DNA of 18,741 nucleotides from a bacterium. Its GTDB lineage: Bacteria; Patescibacteriota; Gracilibacteria; UBA1369; GCA-2718715. The notes beneath the pieces are model-generated. The model was not told where the DNA came from, searched no databases, and saw nothing but the letters and a program-made list of their open reading frames with translations. The stretch lies in the NCBI GenBank assembly GCA_030426295.1, contig JAUHYY010000007.1, positions 1-18,741 on the forward strand, given 5' to 3'. Below, one piece after another: positions 1-6,948 of this stretch. Made by a program: the position numbers and the translations under genes. Positions within the stretch are counted from its first letter, which is position 1. Every line of letters begins with the position of its first letter.

Positions 1-782
1 CCAAAGTCGTTCATGCAGAGGCACTTGACCCATTCAAACTTGCACCCTGTAAAGTGGATTTTAATTTTACGTCGAAACCAACGCGTGGTTTGGTGGCATT
101 ACAGTTTATGACTTCCAACGATGCATTCGCTTTTGCAGGGCAAATGGGCAAAAAAGTGCAGGGTAAGGATAAAAACTTGGTGAGTTTTTACAGTGCTGAT
201 GCTGAAAAGATGGGAGTAAATCAAATTACAGTAATTCTCCCTCATCCAAATCCCGATCATGCTGTTAACGCCAAATTCAAAGGATTAGTAGAAGAACATA
301 TTGCTAATCCGCTATACCTAACATGCGGAGAGATTTTCGAAGAGCTAGTTCAAGACCCAACTAATGAAAATCACCGAATCGTAGTTTGCGGAAACTCTGA
401 CGGTGATCATATAACAGACCTAATGCCAGCACTTCAAGTTCCAAAACTTGGTCCAGCAATGCTCGGAGTAGGTGAAAGTAGAGTTATATCTATTGATCCA
501 AACGATCCTAATCTAAAGATTATTAGATGGATGGCAGAAGCTTCAGCAGGAACAGCTCCTGGACTTGCACCAAAAGAAAATAATCACATTATTCTAGCCG
601 CAGGTATTTTACTTTCAATCTGTAGATTAATCTCAGAGCATCCTGACTTCGAAGAGCACAAGCTAATCGGTCAAGGAGTTCACGACGCAATAATGGACGT
701 ATTAGACGACACGGCAGACGGTAGAGATGACTGGTCAAATTTTGTGCCAGAAGTGTTTGAAAAATATAAGCAAGCAGCTTAG
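1..782 (+). CDS. Hypothetical protein, 5'-partial at window edge
   Basis: I do not recognise this protein. A GTG at position 54 could serve as a start, but the reading frame stays open to the window edge (first whole codon at position 3, beginning KVVHAEALDPFK). The true N-terminus therefore probably lies outside the window and the 242-aa version is a truncation. The visible part looks soluble, with no membrane segment. It has alternating hydrophobic strands (LVSFY, ITVILPHP, RIVVCGN) suggestive of an alpha/beta fold, an acidic NSDGDHITD stretch near residue 114, a Gly/Pro-rich middle (GPAMLGVGE, SAGTAPGLAP) and a helical C-terminus rich in Asp/Glu. The TAG stop is 12 nt from the stop of the converging M15-type gene. 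A weak GCTTAG/CTAAGC hairpin spans the junction. No function is proposed. Confidence 0.75.
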   Translation, partial: KVVHAEALDPFKLAPCKVDFNFTSKPTRGLVALQFMTSNDAFAFAGQMGKKVQGKDKNLVSFYSADAEKMGVNQITVILPHPNPDHAVNAKFKGLVEEHIANPLYLTCGEIFEELVQDPTNENHRIVVCGNSDGDHITDLMPALQVPKLGPAMLGVGESRVISIDPNDPNLKIIRWMAEASAGTAPGLAPKENNHIILAAGILLSICRLISEHPDFEEHKLIGQGVHDAIMDVLDDTADGRDDWSNFVPEVFEKYKQAA

Positions 783-794
783 AGCACACAAAAC

Positions 795-1775
795 CTAAGC
801 CCTTCTATGAATATCTTCATTGAACTGGTAGGGGATGCTCCCATCCCCGCCGGGCTTACAACGGAACTCCATTAAATCACGAGTGTTCCCATTTCTTCTG
901 TTTGCTACCCAGTCACCAAAAGGAATAAATCCAACTGAATCCATTACATCATAAAAATCTCTAGAGTAATCTGTCTCTTGAATATATCTGTTAAGCAGAT
1001 CGTCATCTTCAATAATACTACTATTATCACCTGAAAGATGAGTTAATCTATTATTTTGATTTTTACTGAAATCAATCGCCAGACCAAACGAATGAAGACT
1101 AATCACATCATGCCCCATAGTCCGGTATTGAAACCCTTTAATCGAATCAATAGTGTTCGTTCCATCTCGTGAATAGCTAATACCAAGTTCCTCCATTTGT
1201 TGCTCAGCCAATCTAAGCCTACCTCTTATCACCGGATGAACACCGCCCTCAATTTCAAAACCCAAAAAAGTATTATCTGCACCAGGTGGATTACACCGCC
1301 TTTCCATATACTCCTCAATCGTACCGTCTTGCTCAGGATTATAACCATCTCTAATCAAGAATTTAACCTGCGTCTCAGGAATCAAGTACCCCATATGGTC
1401 CTGCCAAAATAAGTCATTACCTTCTCTTACCCAAGAATTATCTTGTTCGCTCACACGTCCAAATTCAGGTATTTCTTCGCCATTCACTTCCCACGCTGTA
1501 GGCACTCTTAATATATTTCTCAAATCAGATTCACCAGATTCATTTAACGGATTTGTAACATCGTCAAATCTAGAATCATTTAAGCCACCTGCTGCATCAC
1601 TTTCAATTTCAGCTCCAAATGCAAGCCTTTCAGCTTGTTCCTCAGTAAGATTTTCAGGATTATATCCAATAGCTTCAGCTATCTTATTAAAAAATATGCG
1701 TACATTTTCACTAAGCTGTTCCAATGTCTCAGTAATAGTATCAACGATGCTAGACCCAGGCCTCTCTATACCCAT
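795..1775 (-). CDS. M15-family (VanY/CwlK-like) peptidoglycan peptidase, variant zinc site
   Basis: The C-terminal half (about residues 180-305) resembles the M15 D-Ala-D-Ala carboxypeptidase / L-Ala-D-Glu endopeptidase fold, which trims peptidoglycan peptides using one zinc ion. Visible landmarks are GFQYR (214-218, the usual substrate-binding Arg region) and SLHSFGLAIDF (226-236), which matches the SxHxxGxAxD signature with zinc ligands H228 and D235. The third ligand normally lies in a D-x-x-H-F/E motif near the end. Here the matching segment is RDLMEFRC (299-306), with Glu303 where His is expected. The N-terminal ~170 residues are acidic, contain a helical stretch (10-35) and show no clear signal peptide or membrane helix. 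Export is therefore unproven. The gene has its own extended -10 promoter. It might be an inactive or altered peptidase. Confidence 0.7.
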   Translation of the reverse strand: MGIERPGSSIVDTITETLEQLSENVRIFFNKIAEAIGYNPENLTEEQAERLAFGAEIESDAAGGLNDSRFDDVTNPLNESGESDLRNILRVPTAWEVNGEEIPEFGRVSEQDNSWVREGNDLFWQDHMGYLIPETQVKFLIRDGYNPEQDGTIEEYMERRCNPPGADNTFLGFEIEGGVHPVIRGRLRLAEQQMEELGISYSRDGTNTIDSIKGFQYRTMGHDVISLHSFGLAIDFSKNQNNRLTHLSGDNSSIIEDDDLLNRYIQETDYSRDFYDVMDSVGFIPFGDWVANRRNGNTRDLMEFRCKPGGDGSIPYQFNEDIHRRA

Positions 1776-1799
1776 TTTTAAATATCAATTTATCTATAC

Positions 1800-1808
1800 A
1801 TTATATCA
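1800..1808 (-). promoter_or_regulatory. Extended -10 promoter of the M15-type gene
   Basis: On the minus strand the site reads TGATATAAT, a perfect -10 with the extended TGn element. A weak TTTCAA -35 lies 17 nt upstream. The box ends 24 nt before the ATG. The same TGATATAAT nonamer precedes the 54-aa ORF at 9517. Confidence 0.6.
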
Positions 1809-1810
1809 AG

Positions 1811-1841
1811 AAAAAGCCTAGATTGAAAGCTACCCAGGCCT
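1811..1841 (-). terminator. Probable terminator of the SRPBCC-ACT-GIY-YIG operon
   Basis: In minus-strand orientation AGGCCTGG pairs with CTAGGCTT (one or two G-U pairs) across a 12-nt loop and runs into TTTTTC. It starts at the GIY-YIG stop codon. The next promoter (M15-type gene) begins right after it. Confidence 0.5.
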
Positions 1842-2079
1842 ACCTTATTAATTCTAGCTTCTCGTCACGACTCAATTGCTTGATTCGATATTCCTCTTTA
1901 GAAGCCCCAGATTTATCCTCGAAATCCGCAGAATACATAAGCTCAACAGGACTACGCCCACGAGTATATTTCGCTCCTTTGTCAGAGTCATTATGTTCAG
2001 AAATCCTACGATCCAAATCTGTAGTGATCCCTGTATACAAAGTGCCATCAGCACATTTAACTATGTAAACTTTCCACAT
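1840..2079 (-). CDS. GIY-YIG domain protein (UPF0213/YhbQ type)
   Basis: This 79-aa protein consists of one small GIY-YIG nuclease fold. The VYIV strand (4-7) and YTGIT (15-19) form the signature pair. An Arg-rich helix start (DLDRRISEHN, 21-30) follows, and the C-terminal helix carries the usual E-x-x-IK-x-L-x-x-x-EK-x-x-L pattern. Stand-alone GIY-YIG proteins of this size are widespread; some act on branched or damaged DNA, but most have no proven function. It is the last gene of a minus-strand operon, 13 nt after the ACT-domain gene. No Shine-Dalgarno sequence is visible. The family call is firm; the substrate is unknown. Confidence 0.88.
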   Translation of the reverse strand: MWKVYIVKCADGTLYTGITTDLDRRISEHNDSDKGAKYTRGRSPVELMYSADFEDKSGASKEEYRIKQLSRDEKLELIR

Positions 2080-2092
2080 AGAAGATTATTAG

Positions 2093-2482
2093 TTACATAT
2101 TCTGAATCACTGCCATTGCCTTATCTTTATTCTCAACAGTCACAAACAAGTGATCATGGTAATACGCAGATATACAGTTAAGACTTATATTAGCCTCAGC
2201 AAGTTTAGTGCTGATTGCTGCCAAGAATCCCACAGTCTCAAGATCAGAATGTATATCAAGAGTAATCATCGACCACACAGCTTCATAAGCTGACCCGTGT
2301 TCATCAGCTATAGATCTATCTACAATTAAGGTTAGTCCTTCTTCTTCTTTGAACGAGCAAATAGATTGAGACACAAGCTCCTCAGGTTGATTTGCACTAA
2401 AAGTAAGAAAGACATATTCCCCATCTCTTAACTTTGGAGAAATATTACTCAGTAGTTTTTGAATGTCAGAAATCCCAGCCAT
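2093..2482 (-). CDS. ACT-domain protein (DUF2241-like, COG3602 type)
   Basis: The 129-aa protein looks like a tandem ACT-like regulator. An N-terminal half (about 20-60) contains DGEYVFLTF and a C-terminal half (about 68-128) contains AVWSMITLDIHSD and a following LNCISAYYHDHLFV segment. This matches the family of small stand-alone ACT proteins assumed to bind amino acids. No catalytic domain is attached, so it probably senses or regulates rather than catalyses. It is the middle gene of a compact operon, 10 nt after the SRPBCC/GyrI gene and 13 nt before the GIY-YIG gene. Its ligand cannot be read from the sequence. Confidence 0.8.
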   Translation of the reverse strand: MAGISDIQKLLSNISPKLRDGEYVFLTFSANQPEELVSQSICSFKEEEGLTLIVDRSIADEHGSAYEAVWSMITLDIHSDLETVGFLAAISTKLAEANISLNCISAYYHDHLFVTVENKDKAMAVIQNM

Positions 2483-2492
2483 ATTAAATAGA

Positions 2493-3419
2493 TTAACTCT
2501 TAACAGGGAAATAAATACTTGTCTCTAAATCATCAGGTTCAACATCATAAGGACTATTCCAGTAGTACTCAAACGGCGATCCATTTTGCTTCATTTTCTT
2601 GCCTCTAACATGCATCATACCTATAGACCAAGCATTACCTAAAAAGTAATAAGAGCCATGATGCTTAACCTCGAAAGCTTTACCGCTCTTGATTTCACCA
2701 GTCACGTATCCTTCTGGTAATTTCATATCACCAATATTCTCAGCAGAAATTGCTGCTATATAAGTCATCTCTTCAGTTTTAGGATGCACCTTTGGATAAA
2801 TAGCCACCCAGTGCTTCGCTGAAACACCACTTTTTACAAAATCATCAATAATCTTAGAAAAGTCATCACTCATCGAATTAGCCATATCATCCATAGTAGC
2901 TCGTCTCTTTATACCAACATATTTAAACCCTTCAAATTCAGCTACTCCAGCAGGCTTACTTACAGCTTTAATTTTACCGCCTTCAGCTACAGTTTTAAGC
3001 ATTCTCAATCCTCTAGTGAAGTCCATACCTATCATCATTTCCATCATATGAACAAAGAAGAATAAGAAAAAAGGCATACTACCATCCAAAATCCATGTAA
3101 CTTTTGTGCCTTCTGGAGTTTCTTCAAAATCGAAAGCAACCTTCGAAGACCATTTATTAGGTCTAGTAAACTGAAGATCAAAAAGAATTTTATTAGACTT
3201 ATTCGCAGTAATAACTTGATACCCAGAACCAAGTAGCTCACCATCCCACATCATTTTATGCCCAGCCTCTCCAGCATTACCCTCAACTTCTAATTTACTT
3301 TCTGGCTCACATACATTCCAAGGAGACCAATCATGCCAACTATTAAAGTCTTCTACGATTGATTTAACTTTCTTCAGATCAGCATCAATAACAATACTTT
3401 TTTCTACGTGGTATTTCAT
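2493..3419 (-). CDS. SRPBCC domain fused to GyrI-like (effector-binding) domain protein
   Basis: Two ligand-binding domains are fused in 308 aa. Residues 1-155 look like a SRPBCC/polyketide-cyclase fold: the opening strand KYHVEKSIVIDA, then VKSIVEDFNSWHDWSPWN, and late strands ending in GTKVTWILDGSM before a hydrophobic helix. Residues ~165-307 look like a GyrI/AraC effector-binding domain (EFEGFKYVGIKRRAT, the KAFEVKHHGSYYFLGNAW turn, and the closing DLETSIYFPVKS strand). The very hydrophobic FFLFFFVHMMEMMIG stretch (~117-131) belongs to the SRPBCC cavity helix and need not be a membrane anchor. There is no DNA-binding domain, so it is a ligand binder rather than a regulator by itself. It leads the operon with ACT and GIY-YIG genes, and its -10 box lies 8 nt from the ATG. 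Confidence 0.82.
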   Translation of the reverse strand: MKYHVEKSIVIDADLKKVKSIVEDFNSWHDWSPWNVCEPESKLEVEGNAGEAGHKMMWDGELLGSGYQVITANKSNKILFDLQFTRPNKWSSKVAFDFEETPEGTKVTWILDGSMPFFLFFFVHMMEMMIGMDFTRGLRMLKTVAEGGKIKAVSKPAGVAEFEGFKYVGIKRRATMDDMANSMSDDFSKIIDDFVKSGVSAKHWVAIYPKVHPKTEEMTYIAAISAENIGDMKLPEGYVTGEIKSGKAFEVKHHGSYYFLGNAWSIGMMHVRGKKMKQNGSPFEYYWNSPYDVEPDDLETSIYFPVKS

Positions 3420-3427
3420 AATAATAA

Positions 3428-3433
3428 ATTATA
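3428..3433 (-). promoter_or_regulatory. -10 box of the SRPBCC/GyrI operon (near-leaderless)
   Basis: A perfect TATAAT on the minus strand ends only 8 nt before the ATG, so transcription would begin about at the start codon. No convincing -35 is seen at 16-18 nt. Confidence 0.5.
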
Positions 3434-3487
3434 CTAGGTTATGGTTAGTATAGCTCTGAGGCAAAACTATTAAAAGTCGTATAAGCA

Positions 3488-3528
3488 TTGACTATTTCCT
3501 CCGAACGTTATAGCGTATTAGCACGTTA
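3488..3528 (+). promoter_or_regulatory. Candidate promoter/operator region of the YerC-like gene
   Basis: TTGACT (3488-3493) is a good -35, but the best -10 (TATAGC, 3509-3514) is only 15 nt away. ACGTTA occurs twice in direct orientation, at 3505-3510 and 3523-3528. Such repeats could be an autoregulatory operator for a TrpR-family protein; this is an inference. Confidence 0.3.
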
Positions 3529-3543
3529 CAACGATTTATCTCT

Positions 3544-3813
3544 ATGAAAAATTTAAATCAAGCTATACTGACTTTAAGAACAGAAGAAGAGTGCGCAAAT
3601 TTCTTCAGAGATTTATGCACTCCTGCAGAAATTAAAGCTATGCAAGAGCGTTGGCAGGTGGCACAGCTAGTCAGTAAAGGTAATTCATACAGAAAAATTT
3701 CAAAAGATACTGGAGTAAGTACTGCAACTATAACTAGGGTTGCCCATTGGTTAAAGAATGGTAAAGGCGGTTACAGGCTAGCTATTCATAGTCTCCTAGA
3801 GGAGACCAAATAA
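3544..3813 (+). CDS. yerC: YerC/YecD-type TrpR-family transcriptional regulator
   Basis: The 89-aa protein matches the YerC/YecD group of the Trp repressor superfamily over its full length. Landmarks are the N-terminal helices around EEECANFFRDLCTPAEIKAM, the WQVAQLV helix, and the DNA-binding helix-turn-helix YRKISKDTGVSTATITRV (about 54-71). It ends with HWLKNGKGGYRLAI. Members are small dimeric DNA-binding proteins. Their ligand is usually unknown, and similarity to TrpR does not show tryptophan binding. The gene is divergent from the SRPBCC operon and ends in a clear terminator, so it is monocistronic. The final codons contain a GTCTCC/GGAGAC inverted repeat (3791-3806). Confidence 0.9.
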   Translation: MKNLNQAILTLRTEEECANFFRDLCTPAEIKAMQERWQVAQLVSKGNSYRKISKDTGVSTATITRVAHWLKNGKGGYRLAIHSLLEETK

Positions 3814-3836
3814 TAAGCTTACAAACCACCTTTACT

Positions 3837-3860
3837 AAGCCGCATACAAGCGGTTTTTTA
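3837..3860 (+). terminator. Rho-independent terminator after the YerC-like gene
   Basis: AAGCCGC pairs with GCGGTTT (one G-U pair) around the 6-nt loop ATACAA, followed by a T-run (TTTTTTA). It sits 24 nt after the stop codon. Confidence 0.8.
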
Positions 3861-3877
3861 TTATTAACCAAATTAAA

Positions 3878-4867
3878 ATGTATAAAGATTTAGAAACATC
3901 ACAAGGCGTTCAAGATTTAAGGGAACGTCAAGAAATAAAATCATCAAGAGACCTCGATGGTATAAAGGGGACAAAAATTTTTAACAGTGGAATAGATGGA
4001 CCAACTGCAGGCCTGATTTGTTTAACTCACGGTAATGAGCAGTCAGGACTGGAAACCGTTCAGCAAATGCAAGATGAATTACGAGCAATTATTAGAGGCA
4101 GAGTACTGTTAGTATGTGCAAACCTGGCTGCAGCAGAGCAATGCAAAAGGTTCATTGAAGAAGACATGAATAGGGTATATACCCCGGATATGAGAATGCC
4201 ATTATTTAACGAGCGAAATAGACCACTCAGACAAAATGAATCTAGCGAGGTGAAAAGAGCAAAAGAGTTAAGACAAGCTTTCGACCAGATGGATACAGCT
4301 TTAGATTTACACAGTGTAACTTCGACGCCAGGAGCTAAATCATTCACGGTTATACCTGGAGGTAGAGATAATCAAATAGAAATGGCACAAAGTCTTGATG
4401 TAGATTATCAGGTTTTATACCCAGGCTATTTCATGGGAAGAGGTTCAACTTCGGATTATTTTGCATCTATAGATAGACCCTGCATAACTTTAGAACTCGG
4501 CTATGAAAGAGATTATGACCCAGAAAGAGCAAAAGCAAACATAAGAAGATACTTAAAGTTCGCAGGAGTAATAGACGAAGCGGAAGACTTTGAAGATCAA
4601 GCCCAATGGCTAAGACTTGGGCAAACAGAACTTGTACAATGCGCCCAAACAATTGGGTACAACAGAAAATTTGTAAGAGAAAGTTTTAAACCATATAAAA
4701 AAGGCCAATTGATTGGAACAGACTTCATGAAAGGAGAATACAGAGTCGACCGCGACAGCCTATTATTATTCTCAAAAAATGTAGAGGACTATTTTGCGGG
4801 TAAGTCTTCAATGATGGAACCATTCGTATATTTTGCAGATGAAATTGATCCACCTACAGTCAATTAA
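3878..4867 (+). CDS. Succinylglutamate desuccinylase/aspartoacylase-family zinc hydrolase
   Basis: This is an M14-like amide hydrolase of the AstE/AspA family. These enzymes remove an acyl group from N-acyl amino acids (N-acetylaspartate, N-succinylglutamate) using one zinc. The signature is complete: THGNEQSG (50-57) gives ligands H51 and E54, DMNRVY (96-101) has the substrate-binding Asn-Arg, LDLHS (142-146) gives ligand H145, and TLELGYE (204-210) gives the catalytic Glu206. At 329 aa the length is normal, and the C-terminal ~100 residues form the usual beta-rich cap. The acyl amino acid cannot be predicted. It follows the yerC terminator and ends 5 nt before a strong hairpin, so it is probably transcribed alone. 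Another amide hydrolase of N-acylglutamate type lies at 6205-6939. Confidence 0.85.
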   Translation: MYKDLETSQGVQDLRERQEIKSSRDLDGIKGTKIFNSGIDGPTAGLICLTHGNEQSGLETVQQMQDELRAIIRGRVLLVCANLAAAEQCKRFIEEDMNRVYTPDMRMPLFNERNRPLRQNESSEVKRAKELRQAFDQMDTALDLHSVTSTPGAKSFTVIPGGRDNQIEMAQSLDVDYQVLYPGYFMGRGSTSDYFASIDRPCITLELGYERDYDPERAKANIRRYLKFAGVIDEAEDFEDQAQWLRLGQTELVQCAQTIGYNRKFVRESFKPYKKGQLIGTDFMKGEYRVDRDSLLLFSKNVEDYFAGKSSMMEPFVYFADEIDPPTVN

Positions 4868-4872
4868 AATAC

Positions 4873-4898
4873 GCCCACCATTTCAGTGAATGGTGGGC
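4873..4898. terminator. Strong 10-bp hairpin after the aspartoacylase-like gene
   Basis: GCCCACCATT and AATGGTGGGC pair perfectly around TCAGTG, starting 5 nt after the stop codon. It is followed by AAAACTGG on the plus strand, so the T-tract of a classic terminator is missing. Read on the minus strand it runs into GTATTTTAATT. It could end transcription or protect the 3' end. Confidence 0.45.
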
Positions 4899-4923
4899 AA
4901 AACTGGCTAATATCCGAACAATT
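4890..4923. repeat. Intergenic 34-nt repeat, copy 1
   Basis: It matches copy 2 (6173-6206) at about 27 of 34 positions. The shared core begins ATGGTGG, continues CAAA-x-CTGG and ends CGAACAATT. It lies downstream of a plus-strand gene and overlaps the right arm of the 4873-4898 hairpin. Confidence 0.45.
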
Positions 4924-4988
4924 ATCAACCAATTATTACAATTGTCATCACCAACTTACTTAGGAGATTGGTCAAATATTACTATTAA

Positions 4989-6155
4989 ATGTATATTCAG
5001 ATCTTATCATTAGCTCTGTCCATGGAACGTATTCAAGTAGCAGAACAAATTATTGGTCTTGGTGACAATGAAATCCTGACTACTATGTTAAATATAGATG
5101 GGCTTGCGAAGCGCTATGCACAACTAGTGTCAGAAGTATATTCCGATGAAACCTTATCACAGGAAAGGCAGATGCTGCATGAAGGAACTCAAAGAACCCA
5201 GCAATCATTGCCAAGTCAAGCGATCGAGATAGCAAACAACCTTCTTGGTTCAATAAAAGCTGAATCAGATGAAAGTGTTGTATTTGAAAAACTAAACATT
5301 GCATTATCGAAGATTCAGGAAATCGTAAGGGCTGAATTAGGCGAACGAAGAACTGCAATTCTCGAGGCCCTACCAACTAAGCTTAGGGCAATTCTGAAAG
5401 TTAGAATAGCTCTACAGCGAGCACTTAGCAGTATCCCTACCCCTATTTATCATAGAGAAAATGAGGATAAATATGATGCCTTAAGAAGATTAGTCATTGA
5501 AATGCAAGATGGGGACTTAGCATATTCAACCTATTATTGGATTGGAACACATGGGGCTGAACCCGTAGTTTTAGAAACAATGCGATATAGTGATTTCTTG
5601 AATGATTTGCGTTTTAGTCCTGAATTTCAAATGGATATAGCAACTGGAGGAGACAGATTTAAGATCGCAAATCTAGCTGGGAACAAATACCTTACCGAGG
5701 AAGCACAAGTAGCAATATTTAATACAGGCAAGGATGGTAGTAGATCAAGTGTTGCTATAAATAGACACGCTAACTCAGATGCACTATATCAACGCATATT
5801 AGAATTGGAGGGAGAAGAAGGTGAATATACAAGAATGATTTTTGGTTTTTCAGACAGAGATTTTGATGAAGCAACCCTAGCAAGGTTTCAAGACTATCCA
5901 AAATTAGCTCTGATTTTAAGAGCAAAAGTGGATAGCTCTGCCGAATTAGAGATGATAGACCAAGCTATTGCTGACGACGATGAAAGATGGTTGAGAGCAA
6001 TAGCTAGAAAGTCAAAATTATTTAGTGAAGAAGCAGTAAGAAAACTCAATGAACTCGCTCAGCAAAATAAAATAAAAATATACCAACTTCAGCGAAATAA
6101 AAACCTTACCAATCACCCTGTATTGATAGAAGAGCTCGGAATAGAATCTCTTTAA
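4989..6155 (+). CDS. Hypothetical 388-aa helical protein
   Basis: I do not recognise this protein. It is soluble and mostly helical. The N-terminal ~150 residues are rich in Gln/Glu/Leu with coiled-coil-like heptads (about 45-75 and 85-145). A mixed alpha/beta middle (about 155-270) contains YYWIGTHGAEPVVLETMRYSDF. The C-terminal ~100 residues contain helical units (FQDYPKLALILRAKVDSS, DDDERWLRAIARKSKLF, AVRKLNELAQQ) that look like degenerate helical-repeat units. ATG at 4989 is used here; an in-frame ATG at 5022 (MERIQVAEQI) is a good alternative that would drop an odd hydrophobic start. No Shine-Dalgarno is seen. It is flanked on both sides by copies of the same 34-nt intergenic repeat and converges on the N-formylglutamate amidohydrolase-like gene. 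Confidence 0.72.
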   Translation: MYIQILSLALSMERIQVAEQIIGLGDNEILTTMLNIDGLAKRYAQLVSEVYSDETLSQERQMLHEGTQRTQQSLPSQAIEIANNLLGSIKAESDESVVFEKLNIALSKIQEIVRAELGERRTAILEALPTKLRAILKVRIALQRALSSIPTPIYHRENEDKYDALRRLVIEMQDGDLAYSTYYWIGTHGAEPVVLETMRYSDFLNDLRFSPEFQMDIATGGDRFKIANLAGNKYLTEEAQVAIFNTGKDGSRSSVAINRHANSDALYQRILELEGEEGEYTRMIFGFSDRDFDEATLARFQDYPKLALILRAKVDSSAELEMIDQAIADDDERWLRAIARKSKLFSEEAVRKLNELAQQNKIKIYQLQRNKNLTNHPVLIEELGIESL

Positions 6156-6172
6156 TAAACGGTTAAATATTC

Positions 6173-6206
6173 ATGGTGGACAAAGCTGGATGAGGTTCGA
6201 ACAATT
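6173..6206. repeat. Intergenic 34-nt repeat, copy 2 (tRNA 3'-flank-like)
   Basis: It is the partner of 4890-4923. Together with the preceding CGGTTAAAT it also resembles the stretch just 3' of tRNA-Val plus the tRNA 3' end (CGGTTAAAT, TGGTGG and TTCGAAC occur in the same order at 9319-9357). The tRNA-like part needs a roughly 5-nt gap to align. Confidence 0.4.
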
Positions 6207-6939
6207 AAACTACAAAATCGATAAACTCCACAAATTCTTTCATAGTACTATTTAGAGCCTTAATCTTAGCTTTATGTGGCTTAAGAGTTTTTTCATTCAT
6301 ATATAAACGCCTATTCACTTCTATCTGCAAACCATAAAGTCCTGTTCGAGAACAGTGATGACCTAAGATATATTTACCCTCATAAGGATCATTAAGAGCC
6401 ACACTAAAGCCTTTACTTTTAAAGAACTCTAGAGCTTTAACGGTAATAGTTCTAGGGCAGGTAGTGAAATGCCGATTCCCAATAACGATATCTTTTCTTT
6501 CTTTACCTCTATCATTTTTAGCTTCTGGTCCAACACTCCTTAAGGAATGCCCGTCTATCATGAATTTTACTTCACTTTTATAGTCATGAATTTTCTTATG
6601 AAAAGGATCATGATACTTCGCAATCCTTTTTAGAATTTCTTCGATAGTAGGAGGCTCTTTATAAACTTGCTTACAGTCTTCATTCACACTTACAACCACG
6701 CCATCACGTGCAAGTTGATACTCGAGCTCAATATGGTCAGGTGCTCGATTATAATCTGCTACAAGTCTAGAAACCTTACCTTCAACATAATGCGCATTTT
6801 TAACTTTAAATATCTCATCAGTGTACAAATCAGCTTCATTCTTAATATCTCTATCAGACAAGAGCATGTTTTCTCTAATCTTCTTTGGTACAAAGTAAGA
6901 AGAATGTGAGCACACTACTAAAACTGGTAATTTTGCCAT
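6205..6939 (-). CDS. N-formylglutamate amidohydrolase-like protein
   Basis: The 244-aa protein fits the N-formylglutamate amidohydrolase family, zinc enzymes that hydrolyse N-acyl glutamate or similar amides. Landmarks are the N-terminal VCSHSSYFVP (9-18), the D-x-x-T-D segment (37-41), the VADYNRAPD strand (60-68), KYHDPFHKKIHDY (106-118), the MIDGHSLRS motif (126-134), NDPYEGKYILGHH (183-195) and LQIEVNRRLY (204-213). The order and spacing fit the family well. Its substrate here is open, since the histidine-degradation genes that usually accompany a true deformylase are absent. It is the second gene of a two-gene operon, 9 nt after the GCS2-type ligase, which suggests a role in the same gamma-glutamyl compound pathway. 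Confidence 0.82.
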   Translation of the reverse strand: MAKLPVLVVCSHSSYFVPKKIRENMLLSDRDIKNEADLYTDEIFKVKNAHYVEGKVSRLVADYNRAPDHIELEYQLARDGVVVSVNEDCKQVYKEPPTIEEILKRIAKYHDPFHKKIHDYKSEVKFMIDGHSLRSVGPEAKNDRGKERKDIVIGNRHFTTCPRTITVKALEFFKSKGFSVALNDPYEGKYILGHHCSRTGLYGLQIEVNRRLYMNEKTLKPHKAKIKALNSTMKEFVEFIDFVV

Positions 6940-6948
6940 AAATATAAA

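Noticed and set aside
54..782. GTG at 54 as the true start of the first gene
   Set aside because: The frame stays open to the window edge with protein-like sequence upstream, so the start more likely lies outside.
2493..3419. Membrane anchoring of the SRPBCC/GyrI protein from its FFLFFFV stretch
   Set aside because: The stretch is short and lies where SRPBCC proteins have a hydrophobic cavity helix.
6173..6206. A tmRNA or second tRNA gene on the minus strand
   Set aside because: The CCA-like end and TTCGAAC motif are present, but the spacing between them is about 5 nt too long. No paired acceptor or D-arm is found, and a coding gene begins at once.
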